Below the pieces are notes generated by a model. That model made no database searches. It was not told the origin of the DNA and saw only the letters and a list, made by a program, of their open reading frames with translations. From Labedaea rhizosphaerae (GTDB lineage Bacteria > Actinomycetota > Actinomycetes > Mycobacteriales > Pseudonocardiaceae), in contig NZ_SNXZ01000006.1 of NCBI RefSeq assembly GCF_004362825.1, forward strand, positions 1 to 64,000: a DNA stretch of 64,000 nt, read 5' to 3'. Positions 44,148-52,771 of the stretch are shown here, piece by piece. Within the stretch, counting starts at the first letter, position 1. Each line of letters starts with the position of its first letter. A program made the position numbers and the translations under genes.

Positions 44148-45731
44148 TTACGCAGGTGTCGGTGCCGTTTCCGGCTTCGGCGCGGCCGGCGTCGCCTTCT
44201 GCTTGCCCATGCCCGCCGCGAACACCGCGCCGATCACGAGGGTCACGATCGGCAGGACCAAGGTGGCCTTCGCCGCGCTGGTGAAGCCGTCGTGGAACGT
44301 GTCGAGGGCGGCCTTGGCGAGCTCCGGCGCCATCCCACCCTTCGGCGCCGACGAGCCGAATTCCGTTGCGTGGCCTGCACTTTCGGTCATCTGCTCGACG
44401 AAGCCCGCTCGCTCGTTCGCGGGCAACGCCGACGCGTGCAGCTGCGCCGCGTTGTGCAGTTCGACCGCCAGGCGGGCCTGCAGCAGCACGCCGATCGACG
44501 CGCTGCCCAGCACACCGCCGACCTGCCGTGAGGTGTTGAAGATGCCGGAACCCGCGCCGATGAACCGCGGCTCGAGCGCGCTGGTCGCCGCGTTCGACAA
44601 CGGCGAGAACACACAGCCGATGCCGAAGCCGCACACCAGGAACGCGGGGATCAACGCCCACGGCGCGGTGTCCGGCTGCGTCTGGATCGCGATGATCGCG
44701 AGGCCGACGGCGAGCGCGCCGAGGCCGACGACCACCACGTGCTTGGGGTTGATCCGGTCGGACAACCGCCCGGCGAACGGCGCGACGAACCCGGACAGCA
44801 ACGACATCGGCGCCGTCAGCAGCCCCGACTCGATCGGCGAGTACCCGCGCACCGCCTGGATCCAGATCACCAGTGGCAGGAACATACCCGTGATCGTGAA
44901 GCCCAGCATCAGGTTGGCCAGGTTGGCGAAGGAGAACGTGCGGCTGCGGAACAACGTCAGCGGCAGCAACGGCTCGTTCCGGTTGCGCGCCTGCCACCAC
45001 ACGAACGCCACCAGCAGCAGGACGCCGATCGCGATCATGACCGGGATGGACAACGGCCCGGCGATCGTGCCCCAGTCGTACTGCTGGCCGTTCTGGATGC
45101 CGAAGACCAGCGCGAACAAACCCAAGCAGCACAACAGGATTCCCGGCACGTCGAACCGGTGGCTGTTCTTCGGCTGCCAGTCGGGCACCAGCCACACCGT
45201 GAGGATGATCGCGACCACGCCGATCGGCACGTTCACGATGAAGATCCACTCCCAGCCCACGCCCTGCACCAGCACGCCACCCAGCAGCGGGCCGAGCAGC
45301 GTCGCCACCCCGGCGACCGCGCCCCACATGCCCATCGGCGCGCCCCGCTCGGACGGCTTGAACAGGTTGGTGATGAACGCCATCGTCTGCGGGGTCATCA
45401 TCGCCGCGCCGAGGCCCTGCACGGCACGCGCGGTGATCAGCATCTCCGGGCTGCCGGACAGCCCGCACCACAGCGACGCGAGCGTGAACACGACGAGCCC
45501 GGCCAGGAACACCCGCTTCGGGCCGAACCGGTCGCCCAGCCGGCCGGTGAGCAACAACGGCACCGCGTAGGTCAGCAGGTAGACGCTGTTGACCCACACC
45601 ACCTCGTTGATGCTCGCCGGGAGGTCGGTGAGCAGCCGCGGGATGGCCACGCTGACGATCGTGGTGTCCAGCATGATCATGAAGAACCCGATGCACAGTG
45701 CGCTGAGCGCGGCCCAGGGTCTCGTCGTCAT
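44148..45731 (-). CDS. DHA2-type MFS drug efflux transporter
   Basis: The 527-residue protein has 14 hydrophobic helices as in EmrB/QacA-type drug:H+ antiporters. Motif D1 is seen in LDTTIVSVAIPRLL of helix 1; GRLGDRFGPKRVFLAG is motif A, and LGPLLGGVLVQGVGW is motif C of exporters. Substrate unknown. ATG overlaps the PadR stop (ATGA), so the pump is translated with its regulator and likely repressed by it. Confidence 0.88.
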   Translation of the reverse strand: MTTRPWAALSALCIGFFMIMLDTTIVSVAIPRLLTDLPASINEVVWVNSVYLLTYAVPLLLTGRLGDRFGPKRVFLAGLVVFTLASLWCGLSGSPEMLITARAVQGLGAAMMTPQTMAFITNLFKPSERGAPMGMWGAVAGVATLLGPLLGGVLVQGVGWEWIFIVNVPIGVVAIILTVWLVPDWQPKNSHRFDVPGILLCCLGLFALVFGIQNGQQYDWGTIAGPLSIPVMIAIGVLLLVAFVWWQARNRNEPLLPLTLFRSRTFSFANLANLMLGFTITGMFLPLVIWIQAVRGYSPIESGLLTAPMSLLSGFVAPFAGRLSDRINPKHVVVVGLGALAVGLAIIAIQTQPDTAPWALIPAFLVCGFGIGCVFSPLSNAATSALEPRFIGAGSGIFNTSRQVGGVLGSASIGVLLQARLAVELHNAAQLHASALPANERAGFVEQMTESAGHATEFGSSAPKGGMAPELAKAALDTFHDGFTSAAKATLVLPIVTLVIGAVFAAGMGKQKATPAAPKPETAPTPA

Positions 45732-46312
45732 GAGTTTTCCTTGTCGTTGTCGGGCCACGGCACGTGCCCGGCCTTCAATTGCTCGAGGAAGCCTTCGGTC
45801 CAGGTGAGCTCGGCTTCGGCGACCGCCTGCGTGTAGCGGACGTCGATCCAGTACATCGGCGGCAGTTCGCGTGCGGCGAGCCCGTCGGCGATCGCCCGCA
45901 GGCTCGCCACCTTGGCCTGCTGCTGGATGATCCGCCGGCCCAGCAGTTCGATCGCGTCGCCGCGGGTCAGGTTGTGCACCATGGAGAGCGCGATCGGGAA
46001 CTCGGGGTACTCCGTCGGAACCCGGGTGACCAGTTCCTTGAGCCGCGCGGTGAAGGCCGCGGCACCGGATTCGGTGAGCCCGTAGACGGTGCGTTCCGGG
46101 CGCCGGCCTTCCCGGGTGGTCTCGCGTGCGTCGATCAGTCCGTGCTCCAGCAGGCGGTCCACCGTGTGGTAGAGCGAGCCCGCCTTGATCTTCATCCGCT
46201 GGTCGGTCTGCCTGGTCAGCATCGTCTGATGCATCTCGTAGGGGTGCATGTCCCGCTCGTGGAGCAGGTCGAGCACCGCAAGGGCCAGCGGCGTGAGCTT
46301 CTGGTCACGCAC
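45728..46312 (-). CDS. PadR-family transcriptional regulator
   Basis: The 194-residue protein has an N-terminal winged HTH: LTPLALAVLDLLHERDMHPY, KIKAGSLYHTVDRLLEHGLI and RTVYGLTESG, and a helical C-terminal dimerisation domain. GTG start is chosen for GGAG 5 nt upstream; earlier in-frame starts would place the gene inside the upstream palindrome. PadR proteins repress efflux genes until a phenolic or drug ligand binds; the coupled pump is the obvious target. Confidence 0.87.
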   Translation of the reverse strand: MRDQKLTPLALAVLDLLHERDMHPYEMHQTMLTRQTDQRMKIKAGSLYHTVDRLLEHGLIDARETTREGRRPERTVYGLTESGAAAFTARLKELVTRVPTEYPEFPIALSMVHNLTRGDAIELLGRRIIQQQAKVASLRAIADGLAARELPPMYWIDVRYTQAVAEAELTWTEGFLEQLKAGHVPWPDNDKENS

Positions 46313-46342
46313 TGATACTCCAAGCCGAATGTCTCGGATCAA

Positions 46343-46360
46343 ATATTCCACGTGGAATAT
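46343..46360. promoter_or_regulatory. PadR operator candidate
   Basis: ATATTCCACGTGGAATAT is a perfect 18-bp palindrome 30 bp before the padR start, AT-rich against the background. It fits autoregulation of the padR-pump operon. Confidence 0.6.
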
Positions 46361-46403
46361 ACGGGAGGGAGGACGGTGCTTGTCAATGAGGTCTTCCGGC
46401 CCG

Positions 46404-47039
46404 TCAGGCCCCGATGCGGATGTGGCGCAGGCCGACCACCGCGCGCCGCAGCCGGGCCTGGACGCGGCTGGGGTCCGCCGGGGTCAACGCCAAGCCGCAC
46501 GCGGCGGCGATGTGGTCGGCCACGGCCTCGATCGGCGTCGTGTCGGTGTGCAGGTGCTCCGCGAACTGCGGTGCGGCCAACCGTTCGAGGCACTCGTCGA
46601 GCATCCGCACGGCGAACGTCTCGTGCTTGAGCGTCGCCCCGGCGCCGGCCACGAACTGCACCAGGCGCCCCAGACCGCGCTCACTCAGCCGCCGCAACAC
46701 CGTCTCCCGTGAGGCGAGCAACGTGAAGTGGCGCACGTCGTGCCCGGACGCGCGCAGCACGCCGATGATCTCGGCGAAGTAGTCCTCGCGGATCAACGTC
46801 ATCGGGGCCAGTACCGGCCCGTTGTGCTTGCGCAGCACCAAGTCCAACACCTCGACGACCCCGGCGCGCCACGACCGCAGGTGCTGGAAGTCCTCGCGCA
46901 GCGCCTTCGGCATCATCCGGTGCAGGCCGAACCCCACGGACTCCGGGTCGCAGAGCACGCTGCCCGGCAGCCGCCGGTTCAACTCGTGCGCGGTCTGCGT
47001 CTTGCCGCCGCCGAACGGGCCGTTGATCCAGATCAGCAC
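46404..47039 (-). CDS. TmrB-like P-loop ATP-binding protein
   Basis: The 211-residue product starts LIWINGPFGGGKTQTAHELN, a Walker A near the very N-terminus, followed by SVLCDPESVGFGLHRMMPKA; this matches TmrB-type proteins, where Bacillus TmrB gives tunicamycin resistance. Other P-loop kinases cannot be excluded. GTG start chosen because the family begins right at the P-loop; an ATG 30 bp upstream (at 47069) is possible. It follows accE by 7-37 bp on the same strand. Confidence 0.7.
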   Translation of the reverse strand: MLIWINGPFGGGKTQTAHELNRRLPGSVLCDPESVGFGLHRMMPKALREDFQHLRSWRAGVVEVLDLVLRKHNGPVLAPMTLIREDYFAEIIGVLRASGHDVRHFTLLASRETVLRRLSERGLGRLVQFVAGAGATLKHETFAVRMLDECLERLAAPQFAEHLHTDTTPIEAVADHIAAACGLALTPADPSRVQARLRRAVVGLRHIRIGA

Positions 47040-47076
47040 GGCGCCCAGTTCACCATGGGCCCAGTTCATCACAAGC

Positions 47077-47289
47077 TCAGCGTGGCAGCGCCGATGCCCG
47101 CCATGCGCCGGGGCCCTTGGGCAGGGGGTGCCGCATCAACGATGCCTTGTCCGCCCAGCGCGAAGGTGGTGCCTGCTCGGTCTCGGGCTCGGGTGTGCGC
47201 AGGCTCGCGACGACCGCGGTCAGCGCGGCCAGTTCCAGGTCGTCCGGCGTGCCGCGGACCACGCGCAGCACGGGCTTTTCCCCGCTCAC
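47077..47289 (-). CDS. accE: Acyl-CoA carboxylase epsilon subunit
   Basis: The 70-residue protein has [20 protein letters not shown], the characteristic core of actinobacterial AccE/PccE proteins, and the C-terminal [13 protein letters not shown] with a Trp. It has no catalytic residues; it stabilises and activates the AccA-AccD complex. GTG overlaps the accD stop (GTGA), giving stoichiometric translation with the beta subunit. Confidence 0.88.
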   Translation of the reverse strand: MSGEKPVLRVVRGTPDDLELAALTAVVASLRTPEPETEQAPPSRWADKASLMRHPLPKGPGAWRASALPR

Positions 47290-48926
47290 AGCGGGATGTT
47301 CCCGTGCTTCTTGGGCGGCAGGGTCTCGCGCTTCTCGCGCAGCATCGACAGCGCTCGCGCGACGTAGCCGCGGGTGTACGAGGGCGGGATGACCGAGTCC
47401 ACATACCCGCGCTCGGCGGCCAGGTACGGGTTGAGCAGCGTGTCCTCGTACTCGGCGTCCAGCTCGGCGCGCAACGCGTCCACGTCCTCGCCCTTGTCCA
47501 GTGCCTCCTGCAACCTCCGGCGGTGCAGGATGTTCGCCGCGCCGGACGCGCCCATCACGGCGATCTGCGCGGTCGGCCACGCCAGGTTCACGTCGGCGCC
47601 GAGGTGCTTGGACCCCATCACGTCGTACGCGCCGCCGTATGCCTTGCGCGTGATCACCGTGACCAGCGGGACCGTCGCCTCGGCGTAGGCGTAGATCAGC
47701 TTGGCGCCGCGGCGGATGATGCCGTTCCACTCCTGGTCGGTGCCCGGCAGGAAGCCCGGCACGTCGACGAAGGTCAGCACCGGCACGTTGAACGCGTCGC
47801 AGGTGCGCACGAACCGCGCCGCCTTCTCCGAGGCGTCGATGTCGAGGCACCCGGCGAACTGGGTCGGCTGGTTGGCGACGATGCCCACCGCGTGCCCGTC
47901 GACGCGGCCGTAGCCGACCACGATGTTGGGCGCGAACAACTCGTGGACCTCGAGGAACTCGCCGTCGTCCAGCACGCGGGTGATGACCTCGTGCATGTCG
48001 TAGGGCTGGTTGGCCGAGTCCGGGATCAACGTGTCGAGCTCGCGGTCCTCGTCGGTGATCTCGTCGGCGACAGAGCTGCCCTCGGGCACCGTGCCGGGGA
48101 AGACCGGCGGGTCGGCCAGGTTGTTCGACGGCAGGAACGACAGCAGCTCCTTGACGTAGGAGATCGCGTCCTCCTCGTCGGAGCCCATGTAGTGCGCGAC
48201 GCCGGACTTCGTGTTGTGCGCCCGCGCGCCGCCGAGGTCCTCGAGCGTGACCTCCTCGCCGGTCACCGTCTTCACCACGTCCGGACCGGTGATGAACATC
48301 TGCGAGGTCTGGTCGACCATCACGACGAAGTCGGTCAGGGCCGGGGAGTAGACGTGCCCGCCCGCGTTCGCGCCCATGATCAGCGAGATCTGCGGGACGA
48401 CGCCGGACGCCATGGTGTTGCGCCGGAAGATCTCGCCGTAGAGGCCGAGCGAGACGACACCCTCCTGGATGCGCGCGCCGCCGCCCTCGTTGATGCCGAT
48501 GATCGGCCGGCCGGTCTTGAGCGCGAGGTCCATGACCTTCACGATCTTCTCGCCGTAGACCTGGCCCAGCGAGCCGCCGAAGACCGTCACGTCCTGGCTG
48601 AACACGCACACCGGGCGGCCGTCGACGGTGCCGTAGCCGGTGACGACGCCGTCGCCGTACGGGCGGTTGCGCTCAAGCCCGAAGTTCGTCGACCGGTGCC
48701 GGGCCAGCTCGTCGAGCTCGACGAACGAGCCGGGGTCGAGCAGCATGTCGATGCGCTCGCGTGCGGTCTGCTTGCCGCGTGCGTGCTGCTTCTCCACCGC
48801 CCGCGCGGAACCCGCGTGCACGGCCTCGTCGTTGCGCCGGTACAGGTCCGCGAGCTTGCCCGCGGTGGTGTGCAGGTCCGGCTCACCCTCGGGGATGCTG
48901 CCCATCGGCTGGGTCGCGCTGCTCAT
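47286..48926 (-). CDS. accD5: Acyl-CoA carboxylase beta subunit (propionyl/acetyl-CoA type)
   Basis: The 546-residue carboxyltransferase has two crotonase folds. [37 protein letters not shown] with the oxyanion Gly pair, and the C-terminal [20 protein letters not shown] and [20 protein letters not shown] are visible. It moves CO2 from biotin to acyl-CoA; sequence layout is that of propionyl-CoA carboxylases (AccD5/PccB). TAGGCT 8 nt before ATG suggests a leaderless start. Divergent from birA. Confidence 0.92.
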   Translation of the reverse strand: MSSATQPMGSIPEGEPDLHTTAGKLADLYRRNDEAVHAGSARAVEKQHARGKQTARERIDMLLDPGSFVELDELARHRSTNFGLERNRPYGDGVVTGYGTVDGRPVCVFSQDVTVFGGSLGQVYGEKIVKVMDLALKTGRPIIGINEGGGARIQEGVVSLGLYGEIFRRNTMASGVVPQISLIMGANAGGHVYSPALTDFVVMVDQTSQMFITGPDVVKTVTGEEVTLEDLGGARAHNTKSGVAHYMGSDEEDAISYVKELLSFLPSNNLADPPVFPGTVPEGSSVADEITDEDRELDTLIPDSANQPYDMHEVITRVLDDGEFLEVHELFAPNIVVGYGRVDGHAVGIVANQPTQFAGCLDIDASEKAARFVRTCDAFNVPVLTFVDVPGFLPGTDQEWNGIIRRGAKLIYAYAEATVPLVTVITRKAYGGAYDVMGSKHLGADVNLAWPTAQIAVMGASGAANILHRRRLQEALDKGEDVDALRAELDAEYEDTLLNPYLAAERGYVDSVIPPSYTRGYVARALSMLREKRETLPPKKHGNIPL

Positions 48927-48934
48927 GGAGGGGC

Positions 48935-48940
48935 AGCCTA
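48935..48940 (-). promoter_or_regulatory. -10 element of leaderless accD
   Basis: TAGGCT on the minus strand ends 8 nt before ATG. Confidence 0.35.
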
Positions 48941-49030
48941 ATCAGCATCGGCGCGCGCGCCAGACGGCCGTTGTCAATGTCACGAGCCCGGGTGTGGGCC
49001 GCCGCCGGTCGGAGCGGGAACGGCGGCGGC

Positions 49031-49184
49031 CGACGAAGAAAGCATGCGACCTCCAGCGCACTGGAGGTCAACCGGCGGAGATCCCTGTTTCGAGCTCCGC
49101 TGTGGCTGCGGGCTGTGGCTGCGGGCGACCCCGCCGACGGCGGTCCGCGAAGAAAAGCTTGCGATCTCCGGCGCGGTCGAGGTC
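49031..49184. repeat. Two diverged ~38-nt direct repeats with hairpin, upstream of birA
   Basis: CGACGAAGAAAGCATGCGAC and following bases (from 49031) recur as CGCGAAGAAAAGCTTGCGAT (from 49146). The first copy contains a perfect hairpin, GACCTCCAG-CGCA-CTGGAGGTC (49048-49069). A perfect 13-bp tandem repeat lies between (49099-49111 and 49112-49124). Whole intergenic spacer is 279 bp, gene-free. Confidence 0.7.
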
Positions 49185-49193
49185 GAGAGGTTC

Positions 49194-49199
49194 TAGCGT
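49194..49199 (+). promoter_or_regulatory. -10 element of leaderless birA
   Basis: TAGCGT ends 6 nt before ATG. Confidence 0.4.
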
Positions 49200-49205
49200 G
49201 TGTTC

Positions 49206-50012
49206 ATGTCATCGCCATTGGACGCGGCCGCGCTGGGTGCCGCGCTCGCCGGGTACTACCCGCAGCTGGACGTCACCGACAGCACCGGCTCCACCAATGC
49301 CGATCTGCTCGCCGCGGCCGGCCTGGGTGCGCCCGACCGGACGGTGCTGATCGCCGAGGCCCAGACCGACGGCCGGGGCCGTCGGGCCCGTCGCTGGGTG
49401 TCGCCGCCGGGCACCGGGCTCTACCTGAGCGTCCTGTTGCGACCGTCGCAAGTGGCGGCGCCGGCGCTCGGCACCCTGTCCATGGTCGCCGGGCTCGCGC
49501 TCGCCGAGGCCGTTCGGGAGACCGCCGGCGTGACCGCGGACCTCAAGTGGCCCAACGACTTGCTCATCGACGGGGCCAAGTGCGCCGGCATCCTGTGCGA
49601 GGTCGGCGGCGGCACGCCACCGGCCGTCGTGGTCGGCATCGGGCTCAACACCGGGCCGCTGGGCGAGGAGGTCCCGGCGGGCGCCGGGGGGCTGCCCGCG
49701 ACCTCGCTGGCCGACGCCGGGGCGACCGAGACCGACCGGTCCGCGATCTTGGTCGCGCTGCTCGTCGAGTTCGCCGAACTGGAGGCGCGGTGGCGCTCGG
49801 CGGGCGGCAGCCTGGCCGCGTCCGGGCTGCTGCGGTCCTACCGGGAGCTGTGCTCGACGCTGGGCGCCGACGTGCGGGTCGAACTGCCCGACGGCAGCAC
49901 CCGCACCGGCGTCGGCCGCGACATCGACGCCGACGGCAGGCTCCTGGTGACCGGCGACGACGGGGTGTCCTTCGCCGTGTCGGCCGGCGACGTGGTCCAC
50001 GTGCGGCACTGA
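49206..50012 (+). CDS. birA: Biotin-[acyl-CoA-carboxylase] ligase
   Basis: The 268-residue enzyme activates biotin with ATP and attaches it to Lys560 of the carrier domain of the alpha subunit. DSTGSTNADLLAAA, the biotinyl-AMP loop TDGRGRRARRWVSP and KWPNDLLIDGAKCAGIL are family motifs; the SH3-like C-terminal domain ends the protein. It lacks an N-terminal HTH, so it is a class I ligase without repressor function. It is divergent from accD. Confidence 0.92.
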   Translation: MSSPLDAAALGAALAGYYPQLDVTDSTGSTNADLLAAAGLGAPDRTVLIAEAQTDGRGRRARRWVSPPGTGLYLSVLLRPSQVAAPALGTLSMVAGLALAEAVRETAGVTADLKWPNDLLIDGAKCAGILCEVGGGTPPAVVVGIGLNTGPLGEEVPAGAGGLPATSLADAGATETDRSAILVALLVEFAELEARWRSAGGSLAASGLLRSYRELCSTLGADVRVELPDGSTRTGVGRDIDADGRLLVTGDDGVSFAVSAGDVVHVRH

Positions 50013-50018
50013 TTGTTG

Positions 50019-50064
50019 GAGCGCGGCCATCGGACCCCTGATCGCCGCTGGATCGACCGCGCTC
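50019..50064. terminator. Possible hairpin after birA
   Basis: GAGCGCGG (50019-50026) pairs with CCGCGCTC (50057-50064) six bases after the birA stop, with a second weaker GATCG-type inner pairing. The 235-bp interval to the next gene holds nothing else I recognise. Confidence 0.4.
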
Positions 50065-50247
50065 GCCCCGGCCACCACGGCGACGGACTGCGTGGCGTGC
50101 GTGGTCGGGCCGGCTTGAAGGGCGATCAGCTGGAGCGCGGAGCGCGACCATGGACACTGAATGGCTGGTATCCGGTCCGATCGGGGCGTGCCGCCGGTAC
50201 GGTGAGGCCGTCTACTCACGAGCCGCGTTCCACCCGGGAGGAACACC

Positions 50248-50826
50248 GTGGCATATCCAGACGACCTGCTGAGCGAAGGCGAGCGGGTTGTGATCCACCG
50301 GCACCCGCACTGGAAGATGCTGCTGCTGCCCTACATCGTCCTGATCGTGACGATCGGCCTCGGCATCTGGCTCGCCCTGCTGGCCAAGGACGCTTCCTCG
50401 CCGTGGAACAACGTCGGCCTGATCGCCATCGGCGTCGTCGGGCTGGTGTTGATCGTGTGGCTGTTCATCATCCCGTTCGTGCGGTGGCGCACCACGCACT
50501 TCATCGTCACCACCGACCGGGTCATGGCCCGTGAGGGCGTGATCAACCGGACCGGCATCGACATCCCGCTGTCCCGGATCTCGAGCGTGCGCTTCGAGCA
50601 CGGGCTGATCGACCGGATCGTGGGCTGCGGCACGCTGATCATCGAGTCGTCCTCGCAGGAACCGCTCGAGTTCGACGACATCCCGGCCGTGGAGAAGGTG
50701 CACTCGCTGCTCTACCGCGAGATCAACGACAACCCGTACGACGACTACAACGCCGCCCAGCAACCGCCGCAGCAGACCACGCCGTACCCGCCGCAGCACG
50801 GCGACCCGCGCGGCCGGGGGCGCTGA
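50248..50826 (+). CDS. Bacterial PH-domain membrane protein
   Basis: The 192-residue protein begins with a short cytoplasmic N-terminus, two transmembrane helices near LLLPYIVLIVTIGLGIWLA and VGLIAIGVVGLVLIVWLFII, then a bPH2 (DUF304) domain: RTTHFIVTTDRVMAREGVIN and DIPLSRISSVRFEHGLIDRI. The tail is Pro/Gln-rich and disordered. Role in membrane organisation is inferred; no ligand is known. GTG with GGGAGGA upstream. The next gene starts 3 bp after its stop. Confidence 0.8.
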   Translation: MAYPDDLLSEGERVVIHRHPHWKMLLLPYIVLIVTIGLGIWLALLAKDASSPWNNVGLIAIGVVGLVLIVWLFIIPFVRWRTTHFIVTTDRVMAREGVINRTGIDIPLSRISSVRFEHGLIDRIVGCGTLIIESSSQEPLEFDDIPAVEKVHSLLYREINDNPYDDYNAAQQPPQQTTPYPPQHGDPRGRGR

Positions 50827-50829
50827 GCG

Positions 50830-51783
50830 GTGCCCGGCGCGCTCGACCTCGGCCTGCCCGCGCGGGTGCCCGCACCGGTTCCCGGTGACCTGCCGTCGCG
50901 GATCACCATCTGGGAGGTCGGCGCGCGCGACGGGCTGCAGAACGAGTCGGCCGTGGTGCCGGTCGAGGTGAAGCTCGAGTTCCTCGACCGGCTCGCCGAC
51001 GCGGGCTTGACCACGCTCGAGGCGACCAGCTTCGTGCACCCGAAGTGGGTGCCGCAGCTGGCCGACGCGGCGGAACTGCTGGCCGGGCTCAAGAAACGCG
51101 AGGGTGTCCGGTACCCGGTGCTGGTGCCCAACGAGCGCGGGCTCGACCGTGCGCTCGCGGCCGGCGTCGAGCACATCGCGATCTTCGGGTCGGCCACGGA
51201 GACGTTCGCCGGCAAGAACTTGAACCGCACGCTCGACGAGCAGTTCGCGATGTTCGAGCCGGTCGTCACCCGGGCGCGGGCCGAGGGCCTGGACGTGCGC
51301 GGCTACGTGTCGATGTGCTTCGGCGACCCGTGGGAGGGTCCGGTCGCCGCCGACCAGGTGGTGTCGGTCGGCAAGCGGCTGCTGGACATGGGGTGCTCGC
51401 AGCTCTCCCTCGGCGACACGATCGGCGTGGCCACGACCGGTCAGGTCGATGCGCTGCTCGACGGCTTCATCGCGGCGGGCACGTCGTTGGACGCGCTCGC
51501 CGTGCACTTCCACGACACCTACGGCCAGGCACTGGCCAACACCGTCGCGGCCCTGCGCCGCGGTGTGTCCACAGTGGACTCCTCGGCCGGTGGGCTCGGC
51601 GGGTGCCCGTACGCGGAGTCGGCCACCGGCAACCTCGCGACCGAGGACCTCGTGTGGGCGCTCAACGGGCTCGGCATCGAGACCGGTGCCGACCTGGGCA
51701 AGCTCGCCGACACGAGCGCGTGGATGGCGCAGCGGCTGGGCCGGCCGAGCCCGTCCCGCGTGGTGCAGGCCCTGCGGGGCTGA
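50830..51783 (+). CDS. Hydroxymethylglutaryl-CoA lyase
   Basis: The 317-residue TIM-barrel enzyme cleaves HMG-CoA to acetyl-CoA and acetoacetate, the last step of leucine breakdown. ITIWEVGARDGLQNE carries the metal-binding Asp and catalytic Arg; HFHDTYGQALANT holds two metal-binding His; and GGLGGCPYAESATGN contains the catalytic Cys loop. GTG start follows the PH-domain gene by 3 bp. A proline-rich 25-residue N-terminal extension precedes the barrel. Confidence 0.9.
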   Translation: MPGALDLGLPARVPAPVPGDLPSRITIWEVGARDGLQNESAVVPVEVKLEFLDRLADAGLTTLEATSFVHPKWVPQLADAAELLAGLKKREGVRYPVLVPNERGLDRALAAGVEHIAIFGSATETFAGKNLNRTLDEQFAMFEPVVTRARAEGLDVRGYVSMCFGDPWEGPVAADQVVSVGKRLLDMGCSQLSLGDTIGVATTGQVDALLDGFIAAGTSLDALAVHFHDTYGQALANTVAALRRGVSTVDSSAGGLGGCPYAESATGNLATEDLVWALNGLGIETGADLGKLADTSAWMAQRLGRPSPSRVVQALRG

Positions 51784-51784
51784 C

Positions 51785-52384
51785 GTGGTCGAGTTCGTCG
51801 ACGCATCGCCCGTGCTGGTGTGGCGGTTCGCCGCGCCGATGCTGGTCGTGTCGTCGGGTCCGTTCGGCGGTGGCCTCGGATCGCGCGACTGGGTGCTGAA
51901 CGCGACGGTGCCGCTGGACTACGACCGCGACGATCCGGACGTGCACGTGCGCGAACTGGCGTCCTCGTTGGGGTTGACCGGTTCCGGGACCGGGCTGCTG
52001 ACGGCGGTGGACGTCCGCGAAGTGGTCACCCGGACCGACGAAGACGTGACCGTGCACGCGACGACCGGCCTCGGCGGGATGCCGATCTGGGCGGCGGCCC
52101 CGTCGTCGGTCGTCGAGCCGCCGCGGGTGGGAACGATCAACGTGGTGGCATTCCTGCCGGTCCGCCTGTCCGACGCGGCCATGGTCAACGCGGTCGCGAC
52201 CGTGGCCGAGGCGAAGGCCCAGGCCCTGGTCGAGGCCGGGGTGTCGGGGACCGGCACGTGCACGGACGCGGTGGTGCTCGCGTGCCCCGCGACCGGCGCC
52301 GCCGAGGCCTACGGCGGTCCGCGGTCGGTGGTGGGTTCGGCGTTGGCCCGGGCGACCCACGCCGCCATCAGCTCCGCTCTCTGA
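51785..52384 (+). CDS. cbiZ: Adenosylcobinamide amidohydrolase (CbiZ)
   Basis: The 199-residue protein shows the CbiZ pattern: GLGSRDWVLNATVP, GSGTGLLTAVDV, the strand INVVAFLPVRLSDAAMVNAV, VAEAKAQALVEAGV and GTCTDAVVLACPA with AYGGPRSVVG. CbiZ removes the aminopropanol arm from adenosylcobinamide, returning salvaged corrinoids to de novo cobamide synthesis. This supports the B12 demand of MutB elsewhere in the window. GTG start follows the lyase stop by one base. Confidence 0.82.
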   Translation: MVEFVDASPVLVWRFAAPMLVVSSGPFGGGLGSRDWVLNATVPLDYDRDDPDVHVRELASSLGLTGSGTGLLTAVDVREVVTRTDEDVTVHATTGLGGMPIWAAAPSSVVEPPRVGTINVVAFLPVRLSDAAMVNAVATVAEAKAQALVEAGVSGTGTCTDAVVLACPATGAAEAYGGPRSVVGSALARATHAAISSAL

Positions 52385-52404
52385 CGGCTTCGGCCCTTCG
52401 CTCA

Positions 52405-52560
52405 CGGATCCGCCGAGCCCCCGGTCGGACGGTCCACCCGCCCCACTGTCGGATCGTCCTCCGATCCACTTCCGTTCGTTCGCGGATCCGCCGGACCTCC
52501 GGTTGGACGGTCCACCGGGCCCACCGTCGGATCGTCCCCCGATCCACTTCCGTTCGCGAT
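52405..52560. repeat. Two-copy 78-bp tandem repeat
   Basis: Copies 52405-52482 and 52483-52560 match over most of their length, for example GATCCACTTCCGTTCG at 52463 and 52541. Each contains an inverted GGATCG/CGATCC pair. The period is a multiple of three, so frames run through, but no start or ribosome binding site supports a gene. Confidence 0.85.
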
Positions 52561-52771
52561 CGGAGTTGTCCACAGATTCGGCATGAACCCGTTTTCCCAG
52601 CTCAGACCCGATAGACTGGTCAGCGGGGGTCCCCCCGGGAAGGGTGGGCCCTGCTCGGGTCGCGTTTCGATCGAGGGTCACCCAAATGTCACTCGATTGG
52701 GGGGAACCGGCGCTCGCACACCCGCGTCCAAGGCTGGACCTAGGACCATGCCGGGTATCGCGGAGGTGGCC
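52561..52771. promoter_or_regulatory. Leader region of the YbaB/WXG/TNT operon
   Basis: TAGACT at 52612-52617 is a good -10; no clear -35. The transcript would have a 150-nt leader with a GGGGGTCCCCC hairpin around 52624-52635. Not recognisable as a known RNA family. Confidence 0.35.

Noticed and set aside
48543-48950. Extensions of plus-strand frames across accD into the birA spacer
   Set aside because: Antisense to a conserved enzyme; no start signal.
52612-52747. Small structured RNA such as SRP RNA in the YbaB leader
   Set aside because: The GGGGGTCCCCC stem lacks the SRP Alu/tetraloop consensus and no other known RNA pattern fits.
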